Shown here piece after piece: positions 14,061 through 22,905 of a stretch of 26,766 nucleotides of DNA; position 1 is the first letter of the stretch, and every line of letters starts with the position of its first letter. The notes beneath the pieces were generated by a model. The model made no database searches, was not told where the DNA came from, and saw only the letters and a program-made list of their open reading frames with translations. The stretch spans positions 1 through 26,766 of the forward strand of contig DASWFO010000301.1 of assembly GCA_036394195.1 (NCBI GenBank), given 5' to 3'. The stretch comes from DATJPD01 sp036394195. GTDB lineage: Bacteria > Pseudomonadota > Alphaproteobacteria > CACIAM-22H2. The position numbers and the translations under genes are program-made.

Positions 14061-15236
14061 ATGAAGCGCGTCTATATGGCCATCGGCTTCACCCTGCTGG
14101 TCGGCGGGGCGGGACTCCTGTGGAGCGGGTTCGGCTCGGAGATCGCCCGTTCGAACACGGCACCCAGCGGTCGCGCGAGCCCGGCGGTGCCCGTGGTCAC
14201 GGCCGCCGTGGTGCAGAAGGCGATGCCCTTCCAGATTGAAGCCATCGGCACCGTGCAAACGATTGCGAGCGTCACCATCCGCGCGCGCGTCGACACGCAG
14301 ATCATGAAGGTGATGTTCGCCGAAGGCGAGGCGGTCAAAGCCGGCGACGTCCTGTTCGAGCTCGACAAGCGCGCCGTCGAGGCCCAGCTCGCCCAGGCCC
14401 AGGCCCAGCTCGCCCGCGACCGGGCGCAGCTCGCCAACGCCAAGCGCGATGTCGAGCGCTACAGCACGCTGCTGCTGCGCGACTACGCCTCGCGCGCCCA
14501 GACCGACACCGCCAAGACCAACGAGCAGTCCCTGGAGGCGACGGTGAAGGCCGACGAGGCGGTGATCGATAATCTCCGCGTCCAGATCAGCTATTACACC
14601 ATCACGGCGCCGATCGGCGGCCGGACCGGCACCGTGTATTTGAAGGAAGGCAGCGTCGTCAAAGGCAACGACAACGCGACCGCCTCGCAGCTGGTGACCA
14701 TCAACCAGATCGATCCGATCTATGTCGCGTTCTCGGTGCCCCAGCAGGTCCTGGGCGAGCTGCGCGACGCGCAGAAGGCGGCACCGGTTCCGGTGGACGC
14801 CGTCATTCCGAACACCGCGACCAAATTGCAGGGCCAGGTCGCGTTCATCGACAATACGATCGACGTCACCTCGGGCACGATCACGGCCAAGGCCAACATC
14901 CCCAACCCCGATGAGAAGCTGTGGCCGGGCCAGTTCGTCAACGCCGTGGCGACGTTGCGCGTCGATCCGGACGTCCTGGTGGTCCCCGCACCGGCAGTTC
15001 AGATCGGCCAGGACGGAACCTTCGTGTTCGTGATCAAGCCCGACCAGACCGCCGAGCCGCGGCCGGTCAAAGTCAGCCGCATGGTCGGTCCGGCGGCGGT
15101 CATCGCCGAGGGCTTGCAGGCGGGCGAGCAGATCGTCGTCGACGGCCAGCTCCGTTTGACCCGCGGGACGCGCGTCGAAAGCCGGCCGATGAGCGGGTCC
15201 CCGGCGGTGGCCGGCACTCCGACCTCGGGCGGCTGA
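14061..15236 (+). CDS. RND efflux membrane-fusion (periplasmic adaptor) protein
   Basis: The periplasmic adaptor that links the inner-membrane RND pump to an outer-membrane channel. The ATG at 14061 (391 residues) gives MKRVYMAIGFTLLVGGAGLLW, a basic start with one membrane anchor and no lipobox cysteine; an in-frame GTG at 14049 is less likely. GGGAAG lies just upstream as ribosome binding site. Next come the lipoyl/barrel-sandwich part (VTIRARVDTQIMKVMFAEGEAVKAGDVLFELD), an alpha-helical hairpin with repeated Ala-Gln-Leu-Ala heptads (about residues 100-180), the second lipoyl half ITAPIGGRTG, the beta-barrel region (DPIYVAFSVPQQ) and the membrane-proximal domain. It resembles MdtA/AcrA. It is followed after 25 bases by the pump gene. 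The substrate is unknown. Confidence 0.94.
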   Translation: MKRVYMAIGFTLLVGGAGLLWSGFGSEIARSNTAPSGRASPAVPVVTAAVVQKAMPFQIEAIGTVQTIASVTIRARVDTQIMKVMFAEGEAVKAGDVLFELDKRAVEAQLAQAQAQLARDRAQLANAKRDVERYSTLLLRDYASRAQTDTAKTNEQSLEATVKADEAVIDNLRVQISYYTITAPIGGRTGTVYLKEGSVVKGNDNATASQLVTINQIDPIYVAFSVPQQVLGELRDAQKAAPVPVDAVIPNTATKLQGQVAFIDNTIDVTSGTITAKANIPNPDEKLWPGQFVNAVATLRVDPDVLVVPAPAVQIGQDGTFVFVIKPDQTAEPRPVKVSRMVGPAAVIAEGLQAGEQIVVDGQLRLTRGTRVESRPMSGSPAVAGTPTSGG

Positions 15237-15261
15237 AGGGGCCGGCCGCGGCCGACGACCG

Positions 15262-18200
15262 ATGGGTATTTCCGAAACCTGCATCCGCCGCCCGGTCATG
15301 ACCAGCCTGGTCATGGCGGCCTTCGTCATCTTCGGCTCGTTCGCCTACCGGCTGCTGCCGGTGGCGGCCCTGCCGCGGGTCGATTTCCCGACCATCCAGG
15401 TGACCGCGCAGCTCGCCGGCGCCAGCCCGGAGACGATGGCCTCCTCGGTGGCGGCCCCGCTCGAGCGCCAGTTCGCGACCATCGCCGGCATCTCGCAGAT
15501 GACCTCCCAAAGCGGGCTGGGGGTCACGCAGATCACCATTCAATTCGATCTCGACCGGAGCATCGACGGTGCCGCCCTCGACGTCCAGGCGGCGATGACC
15601 ACGGCGGCGCGCAAGCTGCCGCCGGAAATGATCATTCCGCCGGGCTTCCAGAAGGTGAACCCGGCCGATCAGCCGATCCTCTTCCTCATCCTGTCGTCGT
15701 CCATTCAGCCGCTGTCGGTCGTGGACGAATACGCCGAAGTGACGGTCGCCCAGCGCATCTCGATGCTCCGGGGCGTGGCCCAGGTCCAGGTCTATGGCGC
15801 GCAGAAATTCGCCGTCCGGATCCAGGTCGACCCCGAGGCCCTGACCACGCGCGGCATCAGCATCGACGAGATCAAGACCGCGGTGGCCAGCGCCAATTCC
15901 AGCACGCCCGTCGGTGCGATGAACGGCGACAAGCAGAACTTCACCATCCAGGCCTCGGGCTCGCTGACCCGGGCGGCCCAATACAAGCCGCTGATCATCG
16001 CCTACCGCAACGGCGCCCCGGTGCGCCTCGGCGACGTGGCGACCGTCATCGACAGCGTGGAGAACAACAAGGTCGCCGGCTGGCTGAACGGCGACCGCTC
16101 CATCGTGCTCGGCATCCTGCGCCAGCCCGACGCCAACACGGTCCAGGTCGTCGACAGCGTCAAGGCGCTGCTGCCGCAGTTCCGGGCCCTGGTCCCGGCG
16201 TCGATCGACCTCAACGTCCTGAACGACCGCTCGGACTCGATCCGCAGCTCGATCGCCGACGTGCAGTTCACGCTCGCGATCGCGGTCGTGCTGGTCGTGT
16301 TCGTGATCTATCTGTTCCTGCGCAACGCGATCGCCACGGCGATCCCGGCGCTGGCGCTTCCGGTGTCGCTGGTCGGCACCTTCGCCGGCATGTACATGCT
16401 GGGCTATTCGATCGACAACATGTCGCTCCTGGCCATGACCCTGTCGGTCGGCTTCGTGGTCGACGATGCGATCGTCATGCTCGAGAACATCGTGCGCTAT
16501 CTCGAGCAGGGCATGAAGCCGATGGAGGCGGCGTTCAAGGGCTCGAAGGAGATCGGCTTCACGATCATCTCGATCACGCTGTCGCTGGTCGCGGTGTTCA
16601 TTCCGGTGCTATTCATGGGCGGCGTCGTCGGCCGCGTGTTCCGCGAGTTCGCGATGACCATCAGCATGACGATCCTGATCTCGGGGATCGTGTCGCTGAC
16701 GCTGACGCCGATGCTGTGCTCGCGCGTGCTGAAGCCCCTGAAGCATGGGGCCGAGCAGAATTTCATCCTCCGCCTGTCCGAAGCCGGGTTCGAGGCCTTG
16801 CTGCGCGGCTACGAGCTCGGCCTGAAATGGGTGCTGGCGCACCGTCTGCCGGTGCTCGCCTTCACGTTCGTGACGATCTTCGCCTCGGTCTTCATGTACC
16901 ATGTGGTGCCGAAGGGCTTCTTCCCGATCGAGGACACCGGCTTCATCTACGGCGTCACCGAAGGGGCGCAGGACACGTCGTTCGCGGCGATGGTCGAGCG
17001 CCAGAAAGCCGTCTCCGACATCGTCAAGGCCGACCCGGACGTCGATTACGTGACCTCCACCACCGGTGCCATTCTCAGCCGGCCGTTCCTCAACACCGGC
17101 AGCGTCTTCATCGCGCTGAAGCCGCTTGACCAGCGCAAGGCGAGCGTGATCGATGTCATCCAGCGCCTCCGCCGCTCGGTGTCGCGGGTCCCCGGCATCA
17201 ACGTCTTCTTCCAGCCGGTGCAGAACATTCAGCTCGGCGGACGCCTGGCCAAGAGCCAGTACCAATACACCGTCTTGAGCAGCGACTTTCAGGAGCTCTA
17301 CCGCGTCGCGCCGACGCTCGAAGGCCGCATCCGGCAGCTGCCCGGCTTCCAGGACGTGACGTCCGATCTGCAGATCGCGACCCGCCAGGCCTCGATCGAC
17401 ATCGACCGCGACAAGGCCTCGCAGCTCAACGTCGCCGCCGATCAGATCCGCAGCACGCTCTACAGCGCCTTCGGGACCCGGCAGATCTCGACCATCTACA
17501 CGCCGTCGAACGACTACCAGGTGATCATCGAGGCGGATCCCAGGTACCAGAGCGATCCCACCCAGCTGAACCGGATTTACGTCCGCTCCTCCACCGGCCA
17601 GCTGGTCCCGATCGAATCGTTCACGCGGATCCGGCAGACGAACGGCCCGCTCGGCGTCAATCACCAGTCGCAGGTGCCGTCGGTCACGATCTCGTTCAAC
17701 CTGGCCCCGGGCTTTTCGCTGGGTGAAGCGGTCGATCGCATCAAGCAGCTCGAAAACGAAGTCGGCGTCCCGGCGACCGTCTCCACCGGCTTCCAGGGCA
17801 CGGCACAGGTCTTCCAGGACTCGCTCAAGGGGCAGGGCCTGCTGATCATAGCCGCCGTGCTGGTGATCTACATCGTGCTCGGCATCCTCTATGAGAGCTA
17901 CGCCCATCCGGTGACGATCCTGTCCGGCCTGCCGACCGCCGGCTTCGGCGCCATCGTCATGCTGATGCTGTTCGGCATGGAGCTCACCGTCATCGCGGTG
18001 ATCGGCATCGTGATGCTGATCGGCATCGTGAAGAAGAATGCGATCATGATGGTCGACTTTGCGATCGAGCGCCGCCACCGCGGTATGAGCCCGCCCGAGG
18101 CGATCTTCGAGGCCTGCCTGCTGCGCTTTAGGCCGATCATGATGACCACCATGGCCGCGATCTTCGGCACCCTGCCGATCGCGTTCGGCGTTGGCGCCGG

Positions 18201-18372
18201 ATCGGAGCTCCGCCGGCCGCTCGGCATCGCGGTCGTCGGCGGCCTCCTGTTCTCGCAGGCCCTGACCCTCTTCATCACCCCGGTCGTCTACATCTACGTC
18301 GAGCAGATGCGCGAGCGGCTGGGCCGCCGCCGCAAGCGCCGCGCCCAAGACACGACCCAAGTCGCCGAATAG
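15262..18372 (+). CDS. RND multidrug efflux permease, HAE1 family (MdtB/AcrB-like)
   Basis: A proton-driven inner-membrane pump of 1036 residues, normal length for the HAE1 family. It has one N-terminal membrane helix (VMTSLVMAAFVIFGSFAYRLLPVAALPRVDFPTI), a large periplasmic porter domain, a block of helices from about residue 335, a second periplasmic domain and a second block from about residue 855. The proton-relay aspartates are D401 and D402 (GFVVDDAIVMLEN), and the matching lysine lies in GIVKKNAIMMVDFA (K924 or K925). GGVVGRVFREFAMTI and LTPMLCSRVLKP are also typical. Sequence style is nearer MdtB/MdtC than AcrB. Only one permease gene is present, so it is probably a homotrimer. No TolC-like gene is in the window; a channel must come from elsewhere. 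Confidence 0.96.
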   Translation: MGISETCIRRPVMTSLVMAAFVIFGSFAYRLLPVAALPRVDFPTIQVTAQLAGASPETMASSVAAPLERQFATIAGISQMTSQSGLGVTQITIQFDLDRSIDGAALDVQAAMTTAARKLPPEMIIPPGFQKVNPADQPILFLILSSSIQPLSVVDEYAEVTVAQRISMLRGVAQVQVYGAQKFAVRIQVDPEALTTRGISIDEIKTAVASANSSTPVGAMNGDKQNFTIQASGSLTRAAQYKPLIIAYRNGAPVRLGDVATVIDSVENNKVAGWLNGDRSIVLGILRQPDANTVQVVDSVKALLPQFRALVPASIDLNVLNDRSDSIRSSIADVQFTLAIAVVLVVFVIYLFLRNAIATAIPALALPVSLVGTFAGMYMLGYSIDNMSLLAMTLSVGFVVDDAIVMLENIVRYLEQGMKPMEAAFKGSKEIGFTIISITLSLVAVFIPVLFMGGVVGRVFREFAMTISMTILISGIVSLTLTPMLCSRVLKPLKHGAEQNFILRLSEAGFEALLRGYELGLKWVLAHRLPVLAFTFVTIFASVFMYHVVPKGFFPIEDTGFIYGVTEGAQDTSFAAMVERQKAVSDIVKADPDVDYVTSTTGAILSRPFLNTGSVFIALKPLDQRKASVIDVIQRLRRSVSRVPGINVFFQPVQNIQLGGRLAKSQYQYTVLSSDFQELYRVAPTLEGRIRQLPGFQDVTSDLQIATRQASIDIDRDKASQLNVAADQIRSTLYSAFGTRQISTIYTPSNDYQVIIEADPRYQSDPTQLNRIYVRSSTGQLVPIESFTRIRQTNGPLGVNHQSQVPSVTISFNLAPGFSLGEAVDRIKQLENEVGVPATVSTGFQGTAQVFQDSLKGQGLLIIAAVLVIYIVLGILYESYAHPVTILSGLPTAGFGAIVMLMLFGMELTVIAVIGIVMLIGIVKKNAIMMVDFAIERRHRGMSPPEAIFEACLLRFRPIMMTTMAAIFGTLPIAFGVGAGSELRRPLGIAVVGGLLFSQALTLFITPVVYIYVEQMRERLGRRRKRRAQDTTQVAE

Positions 18373-18490
18373 GCTGCTCCGTCGCCCCGCTTTACAGCGC
18401 CGCGACCGCGTGGCTCTCCCGCGTCCCCGCTTGTCCAATGTCCAGAAATAGATTAAGGTTGCCAAAGATTTAGCGCACAGCCAGGAAACG

Positions 18491-18757
18491 ATGTCCGATA
18501 CGCCTGAAAATCTCGTGCTCGCGCAATTGCGCGAGATAAGGACCATCGTCCACGAGACCCGTGGGGACGTGCGCGACCTCAAGCACCGGATGACCTCGCT
18601 TGAGGGACAGGTAGCTCAGCTTCATGTGGGCGTGGGCCACCTGCACGCGGACTTTGCGGGGCAATCCGGCCGACTGGACCGGATTGATGCCCGATTGGAC
18701 CGGATCGATCGTCGACTTGAGCTGGTTGACGCCGATCCCGCGCCTCCGGCGCCATGA
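18491..18757 (+). CDS. Small coiled-coil protein, 88 residues
   Basis: A short protein of a type often seen in alphaproteobacteria, with the start MSDTPENLVLAQLREI and a core RDLKHRMTSLEGQVAQLH. Most of it (residues 10-80) follows a heptad pattern, so it should form a coiled coil. The end holds a short repeat, GRLDRIDARLDRIDRRLE, with a matching DNA repeat of roughly 21 bases (18669-18718), which suggests growth by duplication. It has no signal peptide or membrane helix. AGGAAA lies just before the ATG. Its function is unknown; similar short proteins are sometimes annotated as hypothetical or chemotaxis-like coiled coils without experimental support. Confidence 0.75.
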   Translation: MSDTPENLVLAQLREIRTIVHETRGDVRDLKHRMTSLEGQVAQLHVGVGHLHADFAGQSGRLDRIDARLDRIDRRLELVDADPAPPAP

Positions 18758-18854
18758 TTCTCGCGCGTAAGTCGGCGTAATTTCCCGGAACCCTTGCTTG
18801 GTTTCTGCGGGAGTAGGCCGTCGCACGGTTCATAAGGAGAGTTGGGAGAACGGC

Positions 18855-19979
18855 ATGGCGGGCGTCGATCGCAGCAATCAGTTTCCGGTCCCGGACAAGA
18901 TGAAGGCCTGGGTCCTGGGCGGACCCGAGCAGCTGAGCCTCGTCGAAAAGCCGGTGCCGCAGCCCGCGTCCGCCGAGGTCCTGGTCCGCATCGACGCCAT
19001 CGCGGTCTGCGCCACCGACCTCGAGATCATCAAATACGGCCCGCCGGCCCTCATCCAGGGCGGGCAGCCGTTCAACAAGAACTTCACGCCCGGCCATGAA
19101 TACATGGGCACGGTGGTGAAGCTCGGCCCCGGGGTCGACGAGTACAGCGTCGGCGACCGGGTGACGGTCGAGATCCACGCCGGCTGCGGCCGCTGCCCGC
19201 GCTGCCGGGAAGGCATGTACACGGCCTGCCTCAACTACGGCATGAACTACGGCACCCGCGACAAGGGCCATCGCGCCAACGGCTTCACCACCGACGGCGG
19301 CTTCGCCGAATACGCGGTGAACAACATCAACACGCTGGTTCACGTGCCCGAGGACATGACCGACGAGGAGGCGACGCTCGTGGTCACCGCCGGCACCGCC
19401 ATGTACGGGCTCGACGTGATGGGCGGCGTCATCGCCGGCCAGTCGGTCGTCGTCATGGGGCCGGGCCCGATCGGCCTGATGGGCGTCGGTGTCGCGAAGG
19501 CGCTGGGGGCGCAGCCGGTGATCCTCACCGGGACGCGCGACAACCGGCTGGAGATGGGCCGGAAGCTCGGCGCCGACAACGTCATCAACATCCGCAACCA
19601 GGATGCGATCGAGGAAGTCCGCCGGCTCACCAAGGGGATCGGCTGCGACTACGTGCTGGAATGCTCGGGCGCGCCGACGGCGCTCAACGACGCCGCCAAG
19701 ATGTGCAATCGCGGCGGGCGCATCTGCCTCGCGGCTTTCCCGCACGAGCCGGTTTTGGTCGACGTCGCGCACATCGTGCGCAACAACATCTACGTGTTCG
19801 GGATCCGCGGCGAAGGCAAGAGCGCCACTCACCGGGCGGCCGCGTTCATGGCGCAGAAGCGCTTCGACGCCAAGCTCATCCACACGCACACCTTCCCGCT
19901 GGGCGAGGTGCCGACCGCTATCCGCTACGCCCGCGACCGGGTCGACGACGCGATCAAGGTGGTCGTCAAGATGCGGTGA
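18855..19979 (+). CDS. Zinc-dependent medium-chain alcohol/polyol dehydrogenase
   Basis: Oxidises an alcohol, polyol or sugar with NAD(P)+. The ATG at 18855 follows GGGAGAA (18844-18850) and gives 374 residues. The catalytic zinc site includes C52 (VCATDLE) and H81-E82 (PGHEYMG). The structural zinc site is complete: C111, C114, C117 and C125 (CGRCPRCREGMYTAC). The nucleotide-binding fold is VVVMGPGPIGLMGVGVAKALGA, followed by the acidic/basic selector region TGTRDNRLEMGRKLGA, where T-R in place of the usual acidic residue hints at NADP or mixed use. It resembles the threonine/sorbitol dehydrogenase branch. The next genes encode a Bug binding protein, an IlvD/EDD dehydratase and TTT membrane subunits, so oxidation of a sugar or a hydroxy acid in that pathway is likely. 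The substrate is not determined. Confidence 0.92.
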   Translation: MAGVDRSNQFPVPDKMKAWVLGGPEQLSLVEKPVPQPASAEVLVRIDAIAVCATDLEIIKYGPPALIQGGQPFNKNFTPGHEYMGTVVKLGPGVDEYSVGDRVTVEIHAGCGRCPRCREGMYTACLNYGMNYGTRDKGHRANGFTTDGGFAEYAVNNINTLVHVPEDMTDEEATLVVTAGTAMYGLDVMGGVIAGQSVVVMGPGPIGLMGVGVAKALGAQPVILTGTRDNRLEMGRKLGADNVINIRNQDAIEEVRRLTKGIGCDYVLECSGAPTALNDAAKMCNRGGRICLAAFPHEPVLVDVAHIVRNNIYVFGIRGEGKSATHRAAAFMAQKRFDAKLIHTHTFPLGEVPTAIRYARDRVDDAIKVVVKMR

Positions 19980-20009
19980 GCCTCTTGAGCGGCGGGGAGA
20001 ATAGAATCG

Positions 20010-21116
20010 ATGCGCCACAATCAGCCGCATAAAATAATTCCCTCTCCACCCATTCTGATGGGGGGAGAGGGTAGGGTGAGGGGGGTAAGCCACGGGAAAT
20101 ACCCTCACCCTCCCGCCGCTGACGCGGCGGGCCCCTCCCTCTCCCGCAAGCGGGAGAGGGGCTTCCGGCCGTTTTGGGCTGCAGTTCTTTTGGCAACTGT
20201 GCTGTGGGGCGGTCACGCACTCGCGCAGCAATTTCCGGATCGTAAGCCGATCGAGATGACCGTGATGTTCGGCGCCGGCAGTGCCGCCGACGTGACCGCG
20301 CGCCAGCTTGCCGACGGCATGGAAAAGGCGCTGGGCACGCCGGTGCCGGTGGTCAATCGCACCGGGGGCGGCGGGGCGGCGGGCTACAGCCATGTCGCGA
20401 CCCAGAAGCCCGACGGTTATTCGATTATCTGGAACTCGAACTCGATCTCGACCAATTACCATTCCGGCATCCTGCCGTTCGACTACACGGCGTTCGATCC
20501 GGTGGCCCGCGTCAGCGTCGAGATCCCGGCTCTGGCGGTGAAAGGCGACGGGCCGTTTGCCACACTGGCGGACCTCGTCGACCGGGCGAAGAAGACTCCC
20601 GGCCGGGTGCGCATCGGCAACTCCGGCTTTGGCAGCCACACCCATTTCGCAGCCGCGGCGCTGTTCGGGGCCGCCGGCGCGCAGGTGATCGACGTTCCGT
20701 TCGGCGCCGGGCAGGCGGTCACCAACCTCCTGGGTGGCCGGATCGAGGGCGCGGTTCAGCTGCCGGCCGCCTTCGTGGCGCATGTCAAAAACGGCAGCCT
20801 GCGCGTGCTGGCCGGGCTCGGCTCCGAACGCGATCCGATCCTTCCTGACGTGCCGACGGCGCGCGAGCAGGGCTACGGCCTGGCCCTCGACATGTGGCGC
20901 GGCATCGCCGTGCCCAAGGGCACGCCGAAGCCGGTGATCGCGGCGCTCGAAGCCGCGATCCACAAGACGGTCACCACCCCCGGGTTTGCCGAGGCGGGCG
21001 AGAAGATCGGCTTCACTCCGGCCTTCCTTCCGGCCGATGAGTTCGGCAAGCTGATCGCCAAGGACGACATCCAGCTGGCGCAGATCATGGCCGATCTCGG
21101 GCTGAAGAAGAACTAG
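20010..21116 (+). CDS. TctC/Bug substrate-binding protein with repeat-derived N-terminal extension
   Basis: The periplasmic solute-binding protein of a tripartite tricarboxylate transporter, 368 residues against the usual 320-330. The mature domain starts after a signal core WAAVLLATVLWGG with cleavage expected after A72 (ALA before QQFPDRKPIEM). Family motifs: VMFGAGSAADVTARQLADGM, VVNRTGGGGAAGYSHVATQKPDGY, VDVPFG-type loop VIDVPFGAGQAV and LLGGRIEGAV. Residues 11 to 51 are encoded entirely by a palindromic repeat (20040-20162) of intergenic type, which also supplies the basic SRKRERG residues before the signal core. The start at 20010 has a good ribosome binding site (GGGGAGA, 19994-20000). 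No ATG lies between the repeat and the signal core, so the repeat has to be translated unless a rare start is used. It lies between the dehydrogenase and dehydratase genes and probably serves TctA/TctB downstream. Confidence 0.9.
   Translation: MRHNQPHKIIPSPPILMGGEGRVRGVSHGKYPHPPAADAAGPSLSRKRERGFRPFWAAVLLATVLWGGHALAQQFPDRKPIEMTVMFGAGSAADVTARQLADGMEKALGTPVPVVNRTGGGGAAGYSHVATQKPDGYSIIWNSNSISTNYHSGILPFDYTAFDPVARVSVEIPALAVKGDGPFATLADLVDRAKKTPGRVRIGNSGFGSHTHFAAAALFGAAGAQVIDVPFGAGQAVTNLLGGRIEGAVQLPAAFVAHVKNGSLRVLAGLGSERDPILPDVPTAREQGYGLALDMWRGIAVPKGTPKPVIAALEAAIHKTVTTPGFAEAGEKIGFTPAFLPADEFGKLIAKDDIQLAQIMADLGLKKN
20040..20162. repeat. Palindromic intergenic-type repeat inside the Bug gene
   Basis: A block with three hairpins: CCCTCTCC paired with GGAGAGGG (20040-20047 with 20064-20071), CCCGCCGC/GCGGCGGG (20112-20119 with 20124-20131), and CCCTCTCCCGC/GCGGGAGAGGG with an AA loop (20137-20160). 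AGGGTGAGGGG near 20073-20083 is mirrored by CCCTCACCCT at 20102-20111, so the whole block is one large inverted repeat. The same style recurs at 23355-23454. Such elements are common between genes in this group of bacteria. Here the block keeps the reading frame open for 41 codons. Confidence 0.85.
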
Positions 21117-21147
21117 GCCGAACAACGCTGACCATTTCCGTGGCGAC

Positions 21148-22905
21148 ATGACCGACGACACCGAACCGCGCGGCCTCGCGAAGGGCCTGACGAATTACGG
21201 CGACCGCGCCTTCTCGCTCTACATGCGGCGGTCCTTCGCCAAGTCGATGGGCTATTCCGGCGAGATGCTGGCGAAGCCGGTGATCGGCATCGCCAATTCG
21301 GCGAGCGGCTACAACAACTGCCACCGCCATTTCCCGGAGCTGCTGCAGGCGGTGAAGCGCGGCGTGCTCGCCGCCGGCGGCCTGCCGCTCGAGTTCCCGA
21401 CCATCTCGCTGGGCGAGGTCTTTCTCAACCCGACCAGCCTGATGTTCCGCAACCTGATGTCGATGGACGTGGAGGAGATGATCCGCGCCCAGCCGATGGA
21501 TGCCGTCGTGCTGATGGGCGGCTGCGACAAGACGGTGCCGGCCCAGCTCATGGGCGCCGCCTCCGCCGGCGTGCCGGCGATCCAGCTCGTCGCCGGGCCG
21601 ATGATGACCGGGCGCTGGCGCGGCGAGCGGCTGGGGGCGTGCACGGACTGCCGCCGCTTCTGGGCCCAGTTCCGCGCCGGCAAGGTGTCGCAGGCCGAGA
21701 TCGCCGAGGTCGAAGGCAATCTCGCGACGACCGCCGGCACCTGTGCCGTGATGGGCACCGCCAGCACGATGGCGTGCCTCACCGAGACGCTCGGCATGCT
21801 GCTGCCGGGTACCGCCGCCATTCCGGCCGTGCACGCCGACCGGCTGCGCGCCGCCGAAGCCACCGGCGCCGCCGCGGTTCGCCTCGCCGCCGCGAAGCTG
21901 ACACCGGACCGCATCATCACCCCGCGGTCGGTCGAGAATGCGCTCCGCGTCCTGCTGGCGCTGGGCGGCTCGACCAACGCGGTCATCCATCTGACCGCCG
22001 TCGCCGGCCGCCTCGGCATTGAGATCCCGCTGAAGCGGATCAACGAGCTTAGCGATACGACCTCCGTCCTGGTCGACCTGAAGCCCACCGGCCAGCACTA
22101 CATGGAGGATTTCTACGCCGCCGGTGGCATGAGTGCCGTGTTGCGCGAGCTGCGCCCGTCGCTGCATCTCGACTGCCTGTCGGTGACCGGCGAAACCCTG
22201 GGCGAGCGCCTCGACGCCGAGCGCGAGCTCTTCGTCGACCACGGCGTCATCCGCCCGGCCGCCAAGCCGATCGAGCCGGCCGGTGGCCTCGTGGCGCTGT
22301 TCGGATCGCTGGCGCCGCGCGGCGCCATTCTCAAGCGCTCGGCCGCCGATAAGAGCCTGTTCGAGAGGGAGGGACGGGCGGTCGTGTTCACCTCGCTGGA
22401 AGACCTCGCGGCGCGCATGGACAGTCCCGACCTCGATGTGCGGCCGGACGACTTCCTGGTGCTGCAGAACGCCGGGCCCACCAGCGGCACCGGCATGCCG
22501 GAGGCCGGCTATCTGCCGATCCCGGCGAAGCTCGCGCGCGCCGGGGTCAAGGACATGGTCCGCATCTCGGATGCGCGCATGAGCGGCACCGCCTACGGTG
22601 CCGTCGTCCTGCACGTGACACCGGAAGCGGCGGCCGGCGGGCCGCTGGCGCTGGTGCGCAACGGCGACCGCATCCGACTCAGCGTGTCCGAGCGCAAGCT
22701 CGATCTCCTGGTCGACGAGTCCGAACTCCGCCGCCGCAAGGAAGAATGGACCCGGCAGGCCGCATCGCGGCCGCGCCCCCAGCGCGGCTATGCCAAGCTT
22801 TATTTCGACAGCGTCCTGCAGGCCGACCACGGCTGCGACTTCGACTTCCTGAACGCCGGCGGCGCGGCCCCGGGATCACGGGCCGGGCATGGCACTGCGG
22901 ATTGA
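21148..22905 (+). CDS. IlvD/EDD family dehydratase, sugar-acid (aldonate) dehydratase type
   Basis: A [2Fe-2S] dehydratase that removes water from a 2,3-dihydroxy acid to give a 2-keto-3-deoxy acid. At 585 residues it has the length of arabinonate/xylonate dehydratases. Cluster ligands are C58 (GYNNCHRH), C126 (GGCDKTVPA) and C199 (GTCAVMGTAS), close in spacing to known sugar-acid dehydratases. K128 is the expected carbamylated magnesium ligand, and SDARMSGT near residue 475 carries the catalytic serine. ACTDCRRFW replaces sequences found in true dihydroxy-acid dehydratases, which also points to the sugar-acid branch. The context (zinc dehydrogenase, TTT transporter) supports an aldonate pathway, though the substrate cannot be named. 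It overlaps tctB by 17 bases. No strong ribosome binding site precedes the ATG at 21148. Confidence 0.92.
   Translation: MTDDTEPRGLAKGLTNYGDRAFSLYMRRSFAKSMGYSGEMLAKPVIGIANSASGYNNCHRHFPELLQAVKRGVLAAGGLPLEFPTISLGEVFLNPTSLMFRNLMSMDVEEMIRAQPMDAVVLMGGCDKTVPAQLMGAASAGVPAIQLVAGPMMTGRWRGERLGACTDCRRFWAQFRAGKVSQAEIAEVEGNLATTAGTCAVMGTASTMACLTETLGMLLPGTAAIPAVHADRLRAAEATGAAAVRLAAAKLTPDRIITPRSVENALRVLLALGGSTNAVIHLTAVAGRLGIEIPLKRINELSDTTSVLVDLKPTGQHYMEDFYAAGGMSAVLRELRPSLHLDCLSVTGETLGERLDAERELFVDHGVIRPAAKPIEPAGGLVALFGSLAPRGAILKRSAADKSLFEREGRAVVFTSLEDLAARMDSPDLDVRPDDFLVLQNAGPTSGTGMPEAGYLPIPAKLARAGVKDMVRISDARMSGTAYGAVVLHVTPEAAAGGPLALVRNGDRIRLSVSERKLDLLVDESELRRRKEEWTRQAASRPRPQRGYAKLYFDSVLQADHGCDFDFLNAGGAAPGSRAGHGTAD

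Noticed and set aside
16609..18582. Long minus-strand open frame opposite the RND permease
   Set aside because: The Asp/His/Arg-rich composition is the reverse image of membrane protein codons; no domain can be seen.
20040..20162. CRISPR-like or tRNA-like structure suggested by stacked hairpins
   Set aside because: No regularly spaced direct repeats with unique spacers, and no cloverleaf with anticodon features; it matches intergenic palindromic repeats instead.
18579..21161. 860-codon minus-strand open frame across the dehydrogenase and Bug genes
   Set aside because: Spans two confident plus-strand genes and a repeat; shadow frame.
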